NCBI GenBank assembly: GCA_002404055.1
Contig: DHIZ01000116.1
Coordinates: 1-25,505 of the forward strand
Direction: 5' to 3'
Source: Chloroflexi bacterium UBA4733
GTDB taxonomy: Bacteria > Chloroflexota > UBA4733
Length of the DNA stretch: 25,505 bases
Part shown: positions 14,320-23,305 of the stretch, in pieces
Position numbering within the stretch: position 1 is the first letter of the stretch
Layout: each line of letters begins with the position of its first letter
Made by a program: the position numbers and the translations under genes
Notes under the pieces: generated by a model
Databases searched by the model: none
Seen by the model: the letters and a program-made list of their open reading frames with translations, nothing else
Told to the model about the DNA's origin: nothing

Positions 14320-14901
14320 CTAGCCCGGCTCGTGCATGACGGAGAAAAGGTCGGCCACCGACAACGAACCGCCGGGAAAGAGGGGGGATGTCAGGGATTG
14401 TCCAGCACGAAGCGTCGCGCTTTCCGTAAATCGTCCGCCTGAAAGGACATACTGCCGCACTGTCCGTAATTCGGGGTCGACTAGCCAATAAAAGGGGACG
14501 CCGAAGCCTTCGTACATCCTCCATTTCTCGCCAGCGGGCAGATCACGGTCGCGTGTGGTAGGGGAGAGTATCTCGATGATAAGGTCGGGTACTCCCTCGA
14601 TGGCGTCGGCCTTGCTGATGCCCTCGCGCCCGGCGCGAATGAAGAAGACATCCGGATTGAGAGCATTTTCCCGGCGCTGCTGGGGATCAAGGAGCACCGC
14701 GACCGGACCCAGGCGCGCCCGACCGTAACCCGCGCTTTGCGCCTGCCGCAGCCACATGTACAGCTCTTCAGCCAGTTCACCATGGTTGTTGGTCGGCGCC
14801 GCCATTTCGACAGGCTCCCCGTGCAGCAATTCATAGCGCCGACCATCGTCGGGCACTGTCAGCCAGTCGTTGAAGGTGTACCGTTGTTTCGTGAGGACCA
14901 T
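14320..14901 (-). CDS. Uma2 family protein (PD-(D/E)XK nuclease-like, DUF820)
   Basis: About 193 residues from the ATG at 14901; a GTG at 14910 three codons earlier is also possible. The family layout is visible: an early YELLHGEPVEMAAPTNNHGE block, a middle NPDVFFIRAGRE (the core Asp), and VPDLIIEILSPTTRDRDLPAGEK with the Glu-x-Leu-Ser and Lys residues of a PD-(D/E)XK site, then YWLVDPELRTVRQY. Uma2 proteins abound in Cyanobacteria and Chloroflexota, often in many copies; their biological role is poorly known. It has no clear partner gene and lies between converging VIT and the msrA gene. Confidence 0.9.
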   Translation of the reverse strand: MVLTKQRYTFNDWLTVPDDGRRYELLHGEPVEMAAPTNNHGELAEELYMWLRQAQSAGYGRARLGPVAVLLDPQQRRENALNPDVFFIRAGREGISKADAIEGVPDLIIEILSPTTRDRDLPAGEKWRMYEGFGVPFYWLVDPELRTVRQYVLSGGRFTESATLRAGQSLTSPLFPGGSLSVADLFSVMHEPG

Positions 14902-14996
14902 CCTGCTCACCCCACCTATCGTCTACTGTGCCGCCAGCGTGCAGTGTAGCGTCAAGTGCAGTGCCACGCTTTGGTCCGCCATCAGGACGTGCCCTT

Positions 14997-15467
14997 TTAG
15001 ATGTGGCAGACTGCCAGGCCTCGCTTCTCCAAATACTGCTGATGGTAGTCTTCCGCCGCATAGAACGTCGGCGCAGGCGTGATCTCCGTGACGATTGGCC
15101 GTTTGTACTTCCCGGATTGCGCCAACTGCTCCTTCGCCGCCAGGGCCGTCGCTTCCTGTTGGGCGTCGTGGACGAAGACGGCGGAGCGGTACTGGCTGCC
15201 GACATCCGGCCCCTGCCGGTCGCGCTGTGTCGGGTCGTGCTCATCCCAGAACACCGTCAGCAGATCATCGTAGGACACGCGCGCCGGGTCGTAGTCCACT
15301 TCGACCGCTTCCGCGTGGCCGGTGCGGTGGCTGCAGACCGCCTCGTAGGTCGGGTTGGGGACCGTCCCCCCGATGTAGCCGACCCGTGTGGAGCGCACTC
15401 CGGGCAAGCGCCGGAAGGCCGCCTCCACTCCCCAAAAACAACCGGCAGCAAATGTGGCTCGCGCCAT
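14997..15467 (-). CDS. msrA: Peptide methionine sulfoxide reductase A
   Basis: A 156-residue MsrA that reduces the S epimer of methionine sulfoxide in proteins or as free amino acid. The catalytic motif GCFWG contains Cys10. [27 protein letters not shown] and [10 protein letters not shown] are family blocks. Cys154, near the C-terminus (AVCHI), is the likely resolving cysteine. The start at 15467 is preferred over the GTG at 15488 because GAGAGGGG lies about 8 nt before it and the residues before [13 protein letters not shown] are not conserved. The product is cytosolic. An ATCATG/CATGAT dyad at 15498-15515 sits upstream and may be part of its promoter. Confidence 0.95.
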   Translation of the reverse strand: MARATFAAGCFWGVEAAFRRLPGVRSTRVGYIGGTVPNPTYEAVCSHRTGHAEAVEVDYDPARVSYDDLLTVFWDEHDPTQRDRQGPDVGSQYRSAVFVHDAQQEATALAAKEQLAQSGKYKRPIVTEITPAPTFYAAEDYHQQYLEKRGLAVCHI

Positions 15468-15559
15468 ATGCTGTACCCCTCTCAACACAGACGTTTAATC
15501 ATGACCATGCATGATACAGGACGAGAAAGCGCTGTTTGACGACGCGGGTCAGGGAACGC

Positions 15560-15588
15560 TTGACAGTGGAATGGTCCGCCTATAAACT
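15560..15588 (+). promoter_or_regulatory. Sigma-70-type promoter of the four-gene ABC importer operon
   Basis: A perfect -35 TTGACA (15560-15565) is followed by TATAAACT (15581-15588). The -10 can be read as TATAAA with 15-nt spacing or TAAACT with 17-nt spacing. The transcript would carry a leader of about 75 nt before the GTG at 15670. Confidence 0.65.
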
Positions 15589-15669
15589 GGCTTCATCAGT
15601 GTTTCTCTACGGATTCGGACCCATCGGCGCGGATGTGCGCCGGGGCAAGCTTAACGGAAGGTTACGACT

Positions 15670-16971
15670 GTGGTCAGGTATACCAGACGGACACTCCTCC
15701 TCCGGGCGGTCTTCGGCGCCGCGGGCGCCGGTTCGATCGCTCTGTTGGCTGCCTGCGGCGCCGGCTCGGCGGCCACGACCGGGTCGTCGGCCGGCACGGC
15801 AAGCGTCCTTTCGGCATCGACGGCGGCCGCAGCAAAGAGCGCCGCCGCCACGACAACGGCGGCGGCAGCGGCGGCGGCGACCAGTGCGCCAGCCAAGGCG
15901 GGTGGCAACGTGACGCTGCACCTCTATGTCGGCGGCGACACGAACATCCAGGACCTCTGGAATAACAGCCTGCTGGCCGCCTGGAACAAAGCCAACCCCA
16001 ATACCCAGGTCCAGTTGATCTTTTCCGAGCACGGTACCGGCGATCAGGCCAGCTACGATAAGCTGGCTGCCGCGCAGCAGGCGAAGAAGCCGACCGATGT
16101 CGACCTGTTCGAGGGCGACACACTGCTCCAGCAGGGCGGCGAGGCTGGCCTGTTTGAAAAGATGGACGCCAGCAAGGTGCCCAACATCACCAAGACCGAT
16201 CCGAAGGTCGTCAGCCAGTACAGCAGTTTCGGTGTGCCGTACCGGGCATCCTCCGTCGTCCTCGCCTACAACAGCGCCTTTGTTACAGACCCGCCGAAAA
16301 CGCTCGACGACATCTACACCTGGATCAAGGCCAACAAGGGCAAGTTCACCTACAACCCGCCGGATACCGGCGGCTCCGGCCAGCACTTCGTCATGGCAAC
16401 CCTGAAGAAGTTCATCCCGGCCGATCAGTTGTCCACCTTCCAGACGGGCTACGATGCCAAGCTCGAATCGTCGTGGGACCAGGGCTTCGCCCTGCTGAAG
16501 AGCCTCGGCGCCGACATGGAGAACAACGGCTTCTACCCGAAAGGGAACGTGCCCATCCTGCAGGAACTCGGGAAGCAGACGATTTATGTCGCGCCTGTGT
16601 GGTCCGATCAGGGCCTGACCTATCTGGCGCAAAAACTCCTACCGGCGACGGTCAAGCTCTCCACCATCGATCCTCCCTTCAGCGGCGGCGCCGCCTATCT
16701 CGGCGTGCCGACCGGCTCCGAACACAAGGATCAGGCCTACCAGCTCATTAACTGGGTGCTGGAGCCCGCCCAGCAGACGGTGATTATCAATAAGGTCAAC
16801 GGCTATCCGGGCCTGGAGTGGCAATACATGCCCGCCGACGTGCAAGCGAAGTTCGCCGACCTCGCCAAGGCCTACGACACGTTCGGCTTCAGCTCAAAGT
16901 TCAGCAGTGACTTGAATAAGGCATGGTACGAGAAGGTCGCGGGGACCCCGCCACCGGCTCCGAAGTCCTAG
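15670..16971 (+). CDS. ABC transporter solute-binding lipoprotein (PotD/YnjB-like)
   Basis: A 433-residue exported binding protein starting at GTG, with GGAAGG about 8 nt upstream. The leader has a twin-Arg-like YTRRTLLL (residues 4-11), a hydrophobic core and a lipobox LAAC (Cys29), then an Ala/Ser/Thr linker to about residue 75. The mature domain begins NVTLHLYVGGDTN. The blocks YRASSVVLAYN, FTYNPPDTGGSG and PVWSDQGLTYL resemble the YnjB/PotD group that binds polyamines, thiamine, iron or similar small cations. It is the first gene of an operon with two permeases (2-nt gap, then ATGA overlap) and an ATPase, so the importer is complete. The substrate is unresolved. Confidence 0.9.
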   Translation: MVRYTRRTLLLRAVFGAAGAGSIALLAACGAGSAATTGSSAGTASVLSASTAAAAKSAAATTTAAAAAAATSAPAKAGGNVTLHLYVGGDTNIQDLWNNSLLAAWNKANPNTQVQLIFSEHGTGDQASYDKLAAAQQAKKPTDVDLFEGDTLLQQGGEAGLFEKMDASKVPNITKTDPKVVSQYSSFGVPYRASSVVLAYNSAFVTDPPKTLDDIYTWIKANKGKFTYNPPDTGGSGQHFVMATLKKFIPADQLSTFQTGYDAKLESSWDQGFALLKSLGADMENNGFYPKGNVPILQELGKQTIYVAPVWSDQGLTYLAQKLLPATVKLSTIDPPFSGGAAYLGVPTGSEHKDQAYQLINWVLEPAQQTVIINKVNGYPGLEWQYMPADVQAKFADLAKAYDTFGFSSKFSSDLNKAWYEKVAGTPPPAPKS

Positions 16972-16973
16972 AC

Positions 16974-17915
16974 ATGGCGGTGACGGCGCCGCCGGGGTCC
17001 ACGGCCTGGGTCACGGGCACTCGCAAGGCGCCGTCACGCTGGCGGCAGAGCCTGATCGGGCTCCTCCTGGCGTCGCCGCCGTTTCTGCTGATGCTACTGC
17101 TGATTGTTGTGCCGACGGTCCAGGCTTTTCTGTATTCCGTCGGCCAGGTACCCACGGACAACATCGTCTTCCAGGCCGATATCGATCTCGTCTCCAGCGC
17201 CGGGCCTACCTTCCTCGTCTACTCCCGCCTGCTCGCCTCCGTGTTCTTTCAGGCTGATCTGCAGTTGACCCTGTTCGTGACCTTCGTCTCCGTATTCCTG
17301 GTCTTGCTGATCGGCTACGTGCTCAGCCTCTATGTCCGGTTCGCCAAGGGGCGCTTACCGGCGATCGTCCGGATGCTCTACTTGATTCCCTTGTTTATCC
17401 CCGTCGTCATTGCGTCCTACGCGCTCATCGAGTTTTATGTCAACAGTGGCTTCCTCCAGGTGATCCTTGAGCACCTTGGCATCCACCACTACGCCTCGCC
17501 GGTCTACGCGCCGGCCGGCATCATCGTCGGCCAGATCTGGGTCAGCATTCCTTTCGCCGTCCTCTTGATCGGGTCGGGCTTGGACGGCGTGTCGCCGGAG
17601 TTGATCGAGGCGGCCCAAGACGTCGGCGCCTCCTTCCCGAGCATCCTCTGGCGGATCGTGACACCACTGGTGTCGGTGCCCTTGCTGATCGTGGCGACCT
17701 TTACCTTCATCGGTGTTCTGGGCAGCTATACGATCCCCTACCTCCTCGGGCCCAACGCCCCGCAGATGCTGGGCGTCGCCATGACGGCCTACAACGGCTC
17801 CTACCAGCGGCCCCAGCCGGCCGTCGCCATGGCCGTCATGACCTTCATTCTCGCCGCCGTGGCCGGGGCAATCTACGTCTGGGGCACGTCGCGCACCGAT
17901 CGGACGGTAGTATGA
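16974..17915 (+). CDS. ABC transporter permease (PotB-like)
   Basis: A 313-residue inner-membrane permease with about six transmembrane helices; the first spans roughly residues 27-48. The ABC coupling helix (EAA loop) is visible as ELIEAAQDVGASFPSILWRI, about residues 210-230, where it contacts the ATPase. ATG 16974 comes 2 nt after the binding-protein stop codon; the open frame before it is the tail of that gene read in another frame. Its own stop overlaps the start of the second permease (ATGA), so the two halves of the channel are made together. Confidence 0.92.
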   Translation: MAVTAPPGSTAWVTGTRKAPSRWRQSLIGLLLASPPFLLMLLLIVVPTVQAFLYSVGQVPTDNIVFQADIDLVSSAGPTFLVYSRLLASVFFQADLQLTLFVTFVSVFLVLLIGYVLSLYVRFAKGRLPAIVRMLYLIPLFIPVVIASYALIEFYVNSGFLQVILEHLGIHHYASPVYAPAGIIVGQIWVSIPFAVLLIGSGLDGVSPELIEAAQDVGASFPSILWRIVTPLVSVPLLIVATFTFIGVLGSYTIPYLLGPNAPQMLGVAMTAYNGSYQRPQPAVAMAVMTFILAAVAGAIYVWGTSRTDRTVV

Positions 17916-18742
17916 GCTACACCTGGTTTCTGCGCGTCGGCGCCTTGCGTCAGGTGATCGCCCTGACCCTGGTGGCCGCTCTCAGTTGCTTCCTGCTCTT
18001 GCCCCTCTTCACGCTGATCATCTGGGCGTTCGCCAACCAGTGGCAGTATCCCTCGGTCCTACCCCAGGAGTGGGGTCTGCACTGGTGGCGCGAGGTCTTC
18101 CGGAATGGTAACCTCGGCAGCGCCATCAAGCTCAGCTTCGAGATTGCTCCGATCGTTACCCTGGCGTCCGCCGTCATCTGTCTGCCCGCCGCCTACGCCT
18201 TTTCCCGCTTCACCTTCCCCTTCCGGCGGCCGCTCTTCGTCTCGCTCCTGGCCGTCAACGCCTTCCCCAAGATCGGCCTCTACATCAGCATTGCCACGCT
18301 CTACTACCGGCTCAACTTGATGGATACCTTTCTGGGCGTCGTCATCATCCAACTCGTCAATACGCTCGTCTTCATGACCTGGATCCCCACTGCCGCCTTC
18401 AACGCAGTGCCCAGCGAACTGGAAGAGGCGGCGCGCGATGTCGGGGCACGTGGCTTGACGGTCTTCCGCAAAGTGACACTCCCCCTGGCCCTGCCGGGGA
18501 TCATCGTCGCCAGCATCCTTGCCTTCCTCGCCTCGCTGGATGAAGCGCAGGGGACGCTGATCGTCGGCACGCCCTCACATATCACCATGCCGGTCATCAT
18601 GTACGTGCTCGTCGCCAACTATCCGCAGCCGGTGGGCGCCGTCTTCTCTATCCTCCTCTCCCTGCCGTCGCTGGTGCTGCTCCTTTCCGCCCGCCGCTTT
18701 CTCACCGCCGGCTACCTGGCCGCCGGGTTCCGGGTGAAATAG
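17912..18742 (+). CDS. ABC transporter permease (PotC-like)
   Basis: A 276-residue second permease of the same importer, with about six helices. The EAA loop reads ELEEAARDVGARGLTVFRKV, about residues 170-190. The start ATG overlaps the upstream stop, so no separate ribosome site is needed. The C-terminal helix VFSILLSLPSLVLLLSARRF is typical of PotC/YnjC-type subunits. Together with the preceding gene it forms the heterodimeric membrane channel, energised by the ATPase that starts 14 nt downstream. Confidence 0.92.
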   Translation: MSYTWFLRVGALRQVIALTLVAALSCFLLLPLFTLIIWAFANQWQYPSVLPQEWGLHWWREVFRNGNLGSAIKLSFEIAPIVTLASAVICLPAAYAFSRFTFPFRRPLFVSLLAVNAFPKIGLYISIATLYYRLNLMDTFLGVVIIQLVNTLVFMTWIPTAAFNAVPSELEEAARDVGARGLTVFRKVTLPLALPGIIVASILAFLASLDEAQGTLIVGTPSHITMPVIMYVLVANYPQPVGAVFSILLSLPSLVLLLSARRFLTAGYLAAGFRVK

Positions 18743-18756
18743 GGGACACGAACGCC

Positions 18757-19812
18757 ATGGCCCGCCTCACGCTTGTACACGTCACCAAACGCTACGGCCA
18801 GACCACCGCCGTCAATGATGTGTCCATCGAGATCGGCGACAACGAACTGCTCTGTTTGCTCGGGCCTTCCGGCTGCGGCAAGACGACTACCTTGCGCATG
18901 CTCGGCGGCTTCATCACGCCCGATGAAGGGGACATCCTGATCGATGACCAGACCGTCGTGCGCCTGCCACCGGAACGACGCCCCACCGCCATGGTCTTCC
19001 AGCGGCACGCGCTCTGGCCCCACATGACTGTCTACGACAACATCGCCTTCGGCCTCCAACTCCGCCGCATTCGCCGCGCACAGATCGCGAAAACGGTGGA
19101 AGAAGCGCTCGTCCTGGTCGGCTTGCCCGGAAAAGCGAAGCGCTATCCCCACCAGCTCTCCGGCGGCGAAGCCCAACGCGTCGCCCTGGCCCGCGCGTTG
19201 GTCTTGCAGCCGCGCATCCTCCTGCTGGATGAGCCGCTCTCCAACCTGGACGCCCAATTGCGTCTGCGGATGCGGGAGGAAGTCCGCAGCATTCAGCAGC
19301 GCGTCGGCATCACGACAGTCTTCGTCACCCACGATCAGGAGGAGGCGCTGGCCATCGCCGACCGCATCGGCGTTATGCAGAGCGGCCATCTCGAACAGTT
19401 GGCCAGCCCAGATGAACTGTATGCCCATCCGGCGACGCTGTTCGTGGCCGGCTTCATCGGCAGCATGAACCTGCTCTCCGCCACCGTTCAGGACGGCAAG
19501 GTACGCCTCGGCGACATCGCCCTACCCGTCCCCTCGGGCGCCCGGCTACAAGGCAACGCCGTAGTCGTCGCCATCCGCCCCGAAGATATCGCTCTGGGCG
19601 CCCAGGCAAACGGCGCCGGCTGCCGCGGGGTGGTGCAGCAAACCATCAACCTGGGCGACCATAAGGTGCTCGCCGTCGACACCGGCGGCAGCGGTCGGAT
19701 CAACGTGTCCGTGGCCCGCGAGGATGCGCTCGCGCCCGGCGCCGCCATCGACCTCACGATCACCCGCTACCAACTCTACGAAGACGGCCTCCTGCGAGCA
19801 ACGTCGGCATAA
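18757..19812 (+). CDS. ABC transporter ATP-binding protein (PotA-like)
   Basis: A 351-residue ATPase that powers the importer. Walker A GPSGCGKTT (36-44), Q-loop Gln82, signature LSGGEAQ (134-140), Walker B ILLLDEP (154-160) and switch His192 are all intact. A C-terminal TOBE-like region, about residues 240-345, follows, as in PotA, FbpC and MalK ATPases. The ATG has AGGGGAC about 8 nt upstream. It is the last gene of the operon and converges with livF; a strong hairpin (19841-19869) sits between them. Confidence 0.95.
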   Translation: MARLTLVHVTKRYGQTTAVNDVSIEIGDNELLCLLGPSGCGKTTTLRMLGGFITPDEGDILIDDQTVVRLPPERRPTAMVFQRHALWPHMTVYDNIAFGLQLRRIRRAQIAKTVEEALVLVGLPGKAKRYPHQLSGGEAQRVALARALVLQPRILLLDEPLSNLDAQLRLRMREEVRSIQQRVGITTVFVTHDQEEALAIADRIGVMQSGHLEQLASPDELYAHPATLFVAGFIGSMNLLSATVQDGKVRLGDIALPVPSGARLQGNAVVVAIRPEDIALGAQANGAGCRGVVQQTINLGDHKVLAVDTGGSGRINVSVAREDALAPGAAIDLTITRYQLYEDGLLRATSA

Positions 19813-19840
19813 TCCCATTACGGTTTCGTTAGGGTGAAAG

Positions 19841-19869
19841 CAGGGCCGCGACTGCGGTCTGCGGCCCTG
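19841..19869. terminator. Bidirectional terminator hairpin
   Basis: CAGGGCCGC (19841-19849) and GCGGCCCTG (19861-19869) are perfectly complementary. The stem can extend inward with GAC/GTC around a TGCG loop, leaving one bulged T. It lies in the 77-bp gap between the converging ATPase and livF genes. No T-run is present, so termination by the stem alone is inferred. Confidence 0.65.
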
Positions 19870-19889
19870 ATTGCCCCACCTAACCCTCA

Positions 19890-20651
19890 CTATGCCCTGC
19901 TTATCCTCCCGCCCAGGAAGACTGCCTGCATGCGCGGATCGGCTGCCATCTCCTCCGCCGTCCCCGCCAGCACCAGGCGGCCGCGCTCCATGACGTAGGC
20001 GTGCTGGGAGATGGCCAGGGCTTGCCGCGCGTTTTGCTCCGCCAGCAGGACGGTGAGGCCGGTCCGGCGCAGCTCGGCGATGAGCTCGAAGACCTGGCGC
20101 ACCAGCAGCGGCGTAAGCCCCAACGACGGCTCGTCCAGCAGCAGCAGCCGCGGCCGGGCCATCAGGCCGCGGGCGATAGCGAGCACCTGCTGCTCGCCGG
20201 CGGAGAGCGCGGCGGCGGATTCGCGCCGGCGCTCGCCCAGTATTGGGACTCGCCGCAACATGTCGTCAAGGTCAGCCCGGACCGCCGGGTCGTTGCCGCG
20301 CCAGTAGGCGCCCAGGCGCAGGTTTTCTTCGACGCTCAGCGTTGCCAGGATGCCCCGCCCCTCCGGCACGAGGACGAGGCCGCGCCGCACAACGACGTGG
20401 GGCGGAGTTCCCGTGATCGGGAAGCCGTCCAGCAGCACTTCACCACCCTTGGGCCGTATCAGACCAGAGATTGCCGCCAGCGTACTGGACTTACCGGCGC
20501 CGTTCGGCCCCAGGAGTGCGACGATCTCGCCGCGCGGTACACGGAAGCTCAACCCGCGCACCGCGCGCGTCTGACCGTAGGCCACCGCCAGGTCACGGAC
20601 GTCCAGTATATTCCCCGGCGTTTGGTCGGGCGGCGCAGCGCTGGTACTCAC
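19890..20651 (-). CDS. livF: Branched-chain amino acid-type ABC transporter ATP-binding protein LivF
   Basis: A 253-residue ATPase of the HAAT (LivF) type. Walker A GPNGAGKSS (48-56), the LivF-typical GLVLVPEGRGILATLSVEENL stretch (written as two parts: GLVLVPEGRG, then ILATLSVEENL), signature LSAGEQQ (149-155; Gly to Ala at the third position), Walker B LLLLDEP (169-175) and LLAEQNARQAL are visible. The start is a GTG whose last bases form the TGA stop of livG. It is the last gene of livHMGF. The family imports branched-chain amino acids, urea, amides or aromatic acids; the substrate is not evident. Confidence 0.95.
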   Translation of the reverse strand: MSTSAAPPDQTPGNILDVRDLAVAYGQTRAVRGLSFRVPRGEIVALLGPNGAGKSSTLAAISGLIRPKGGEVLLDGFPITGTPPHVVVRRGLVLVPEGRGILATLSVEENLRLGAYWRGNDPAVRADLDDMLRRVPILGERRRESAAALSAGEQQVLAIARGLMARPRLLLLDEPSLGLTPLLVRQVFELIAELRRTGLTVLLAEQNARQALAISQHAYVMERGRLVLAGTAEEMAADPRMQAVFLGGRISRA

Positions 20652-21406
20652 GCTTCTTCGCTTCCCAGATAGGCCTGCTGCACTTCGGCATTGGCGCCAA
20701 CTTCGCGCGCCGGCCCTTCCACCAGCACCTTGCCCGCGTTCAGCACGGCCACACGGTCACATACATCCAGCGCCAGGTTGGCATCGTGTTCGGCAAGCAC
20801 TACCGTCACGCCGCCCTGCGTCACTTCCATGAGCAGACGGAGCAGGTTGCGCGTCTCGGCGGCGTTCATGCCGGCGGACGGCTCGTCCAGCAGCAGGTAC
20901 TGCGGCGCCTGGGCCAGCGCGCGGGCAATATCCAGGCGTCGCTGATCGCCGGAGGTGAGCAAACCAGCCGAGCGGTCAGCGACGTGCCCCAGGTGGACCA
21001 GCTCCAGCAACGCTTGCGCCCGTTGGCTACGACGGCCCCGTTCGCGGCGCGTCAGCGCGCTGAAGGTCAACTCCTGCCAGAGGCGGCCATGGCCACGGCG
21101 GTGCTGCGCAATGATCAACTGTTCCCGCACGCTGCTCGCCTGCAGCAGGCGCGGTTGCTGGAAGGTACGGGCGATGCCCCGCCGGGCGATGCGGTAGGCC
21201 GGCAACTGGTCGATCCGTTCGCCATCGAGCACGATCCGGCCGGAGGTCGGCCGTGTCGCGCCGCTGATCAGGTCGAGCAGGGTCGTCTTGCCCGCGCCAT
21301 TGGGCCCGATGATGCCGAAGACCTGATGTTGGGGGATGACGAAGCTCACATCGGAGACGGCCACGACGCCGCCATAGCGGCAGGCGAGCCCTTGCAACTC
21401 CAGCAC
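20648..21406 (-). CDS. livG: Branched-chain amino acid-type ABC transporter ATP-binding protein LivG
   Basis: A 252-residue ATPase with Walker A GPNGAGKTT (34-42), the LivG-typical GIARTFQQPRLL motif, and Walker B YLLLDEPSAGMN (about 170-181). The signature is unusual, LTSGDQRRLDIARAL (150-164), where LivG proteins usually have L-S-x-G-x-Q-R; Gly and Gln are kept, so activity is likely. The GTG start has AAGGGA about 9 nt upstream. It pairs with LivF as an ATPase heterodimer; its stop overlaps the livF start. Confidence 0.95.
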   Translation of the reverse strand: MLELQGLACRYGGVVAVSDVSFVIPQHQVFGIIGPNGAGKTTLLDLISGATRPTSGRIVLDGERIDQLPAYRIARRGIARTFQQPRLLQASSVREQLIIAQHRRGHGRLWQELTFSALTRRERGRRSQRAQALLELVHLGHVADRSAGLLTSGDQRRLDIARALAQAPQYLLLDEPSAGMNAAETRNLLRLLMEVTQGGVTVVLAEHDANLALDVCDRVAVLNAGKVLVEGPAREVGANAEVQQAYLGSEEA

Positions 21407-21417
21407 AGCACGTTCCC

Positions 21418-22365
21418 TTATGGCGCCGGACGCAGTGCGCCGCTACCGACTGCCGCCGGCTCATCATCATCCGGCTGGTCATTGCCGGTGCGCCGGTGAC
21501 GCTGCCAGCGGATCAGCGTGCCGCTGATGCCACCTGGGAAGTAGACGATCACCAGCAGGATGCTCGCACCGGTCAGGATCTGACCCAGATCAAAGGCGCC
21601 GAGTTGCTCCGCCGCGAGCATATTGGAGAGCCCGCGCAGCGACACGGGCAGCAGCGTCAGCAGCGCCGCGCCCGGGAAGGCGCCCCAGAAAGCGCCACTG
21701 CCTCCGAGCACCGCAGCGAAGAGCATCTCCACGGCTCGCGCCAGACCGAAGTCGGCGGGAGCAATCTGGTGCGTCAGGTGCGCCGAGAGTCCGCCGGCCA
21801 GCCCGGCGATGAAAGCGCCCAATAGAAAGGCGATCAGTCTATGGACGTTGACGTTGATGCCGAGGCTGGCGGCCAGCAGCTCATCCTGGCGGATGACGGC
21901 GAAGGCGTGGCCGAGGCGCGAGCGTTCGACGTGCCAGAGCAGGTATGTTATGACCAGCAGCGCCAGACCGATTTGCCACCAGGCAGTGTCATCGGGAATG
22001 GCATGGATTCCCCCTGAACCGTCCGCCATGGGCAGGCGGAGGGACCCGAGACCGATCACTTTGCTAAACCCCAACGTCATGATGGCAAAGTAGACGCCGC
22101 GCAGCCGCACGACCGGCAACCCGAGCGGCAGCGCGACCAGTACCGCCGCCAGTGCTCCGGCCGGCAATACCGCCCAGAAAGGCCAGGTGGCATCGACGGT
22201 CAGGAGGGCGGCAGTGTAGGCGCCGATGCCCATAAAGGCGGCGTTGGCGAGCGACAGCACGGCACAGGAGAGGGGGACATAGACCGAAAGCGCCAGCAGG
22301 ATGTTGATGCCCATGAGGTTGAGCAGCGTGCTGTGTAGGGCGTACCAGTCGTTCAGCGCCGCCAT
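21418..22365 (-). CDS. livM: Branched-chain amino acid-type ABC transporter permease LivM
   Basis: A 315-residue membrane permease. LivM hallmarks include LSLANAAFMGIGAYTAALL near the N-terminus, VRLRGVYFAIMTLGFSKVI, the cytosolic coupling region GHAFAVIRQDELLAASLGIN, and FLLGAFIAGLAGGLSAHL. The C-terminal tail after about residue 285 is hydrophilic and Asp-rich (NDQPDDDEPAAVG). The ATG directly abuts the livH stop (TAG/ATG, no gap), which indicates coupled translation. It forms the translocation channel with LivH. Confidence 0.95.
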   Translation of the reverse strand: MAALNDWYALHSTLLNLMGINILLALSVYVPLSCAVLSLANAAFMGIGAYTAALLTVDATWPFWAVLPAGALAAVLVALPLGLPVVRLRGVYFAIMTLGFSKVIGLGSLRLPMADGSGGIHAIPDDTAWWQIGLALLVITYLLWHVERSRLGHAFAVIRQDELLAASLGINVNVHRLIAFLLGAFIAGLAGGLSAHLTHQIAPADFGLARAVEMLFAAVLGGSGAFWGAFPGAALLTLLPVSLRGLSNMLAAEQLGAFDLGQILTGASILLVIVYFPGGISGTLIRWQRHRRTGNDQPDDDEPAAVGSGALRPAP

Positions 22366-23259
22366 CTACGTTGCCCACAGGCTGTGTCGACCGAAGATGC
22401 CGCCGGGACGCAGCACCAGCACGAGGAACAGGACGACGAACGCCATGGCGTCACGGTAGGGCGCGCCCACCACCGAGCCGCCGAACACCGCGACCAGGGC
22501 CATCGCGAAACCGCCGACGACGGCTCCCGGTACGCTGCCCATGCCGCCCAGGACGATGATGGCCAGCCCGCGCAACTCGACCTGCTGGTCCATACCGACG
22601 GCCACACTGTTGACGCTCAGTGCATAGAGCGTCCCGGCCACGCCGCCCAGCGCCGACGCCAGGAAGAACGTCTGCGCGATCACCCGCTCTACGTCGATAC
22701 CGAGCAGGCGCGCGACGCGAGGACTTTCGGCAATGGCGCGCAGCGCCCGGCCATAGCGGCTGGCCTGCGTCAACCAACGCAACAGCAGCAGGAGCACAAT
22801 GGCGAGCGCCGCCGTCAGCAGTTGCAGCCAGCCGACGGCAACCGAGCCAACCGTGAACGCGCCGGAGGGAATCGTGCCCGTCGGAAACGTGTGCGCATCT
22901 GGACCGAAGAAACCAACAGCCAGCCCTTGTACTATGGCCGCCAAGGCCAGACCAGCAATCAGCGGGCTGAGGGGCGGAGCCGCCCGCCGCCGCAACGGCG
23001 CGAAGGCGAAACGATCCGTTAACAGGCCGAGCAGGCCGGCAACCATGGCCGCCATGAGCAGTGCCGCCGGCAACGGCAGAAGCACGACCGCCATCAACCA
23101 CCATGCCATCAGCGCGCCACACATGAAGATGGCAGCATGCGCCAGGTTGAGCACATCCAGGAGGCCGAAGATCAGCGCATAGCCAACCGCAAACAGGGCA
23201 TAGACGGCACCCAGGGAGATGGCGCCGGCAATCTGCTGTGGCAGCTCTGTGAGAAGCAT
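22366..23259 (-). CDS. livH: Branched-chain amino acid-type ABC transporter permease LivH
   Basis: A 297-residue permease. Typical LivH segments are GAISLGAVYALFAVGYALIF at the N-terminus, LLDVLNLAHAAIFMCGAL, the coupling loop RYGRALRAIAESPRVARLLG, and GLAIIVLGGMGSVPGAVVGG. The ATG has GAGGAG about 5 nt upstream, and TATAGT 20-25 bp further up is a -10 candidate, so livHMGF may have its own promoter in addition to read-through from the enolase-type gene 46 bp upstream. No LivJ/K binding protein gene is found in the window; one encoded elsewhere would be needed. Confidence 0.95.
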   Translation of the reverse strand: MLLTELPQQIAGAISLGAVYALFAVGYALIFGLLDVLNLAHAAIFMCGALMAWWLMAVVLLPLPAALLMAAMVAGLLGLLTDRFAFAPLRRRAAPPLSPLIAGLALAAIVQGLAVGFFGPDAHTFPTGTIPSGAFTVGSVAVGWLQLLTAALAIVLLLLLRWLTQASRYGRALRAIAESPRVARLLGIDVERVIAQTFFLASALGGVAGTLYALSVNSVAVGMDQQVELRGLAIIVLGGMGSVPGAVVGGFAMALVAVFGGSVVGAPYRDAMAFVVLFLVLVLRPGGIFGRHSLWAT

Positions 23260-23305
23260 GACTCTCCTCGATCGCTCCCACTATACGGGATGCGCCATGC
23301 CGGCA

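Noticed and set aside
14997..15467. MsrA as a second selenoprotein
   Set aside because: Some MsrA proteins contain Sec, but here the catalytic GCFWG has an ordinary Cys codon and there is no in-frame TGA.
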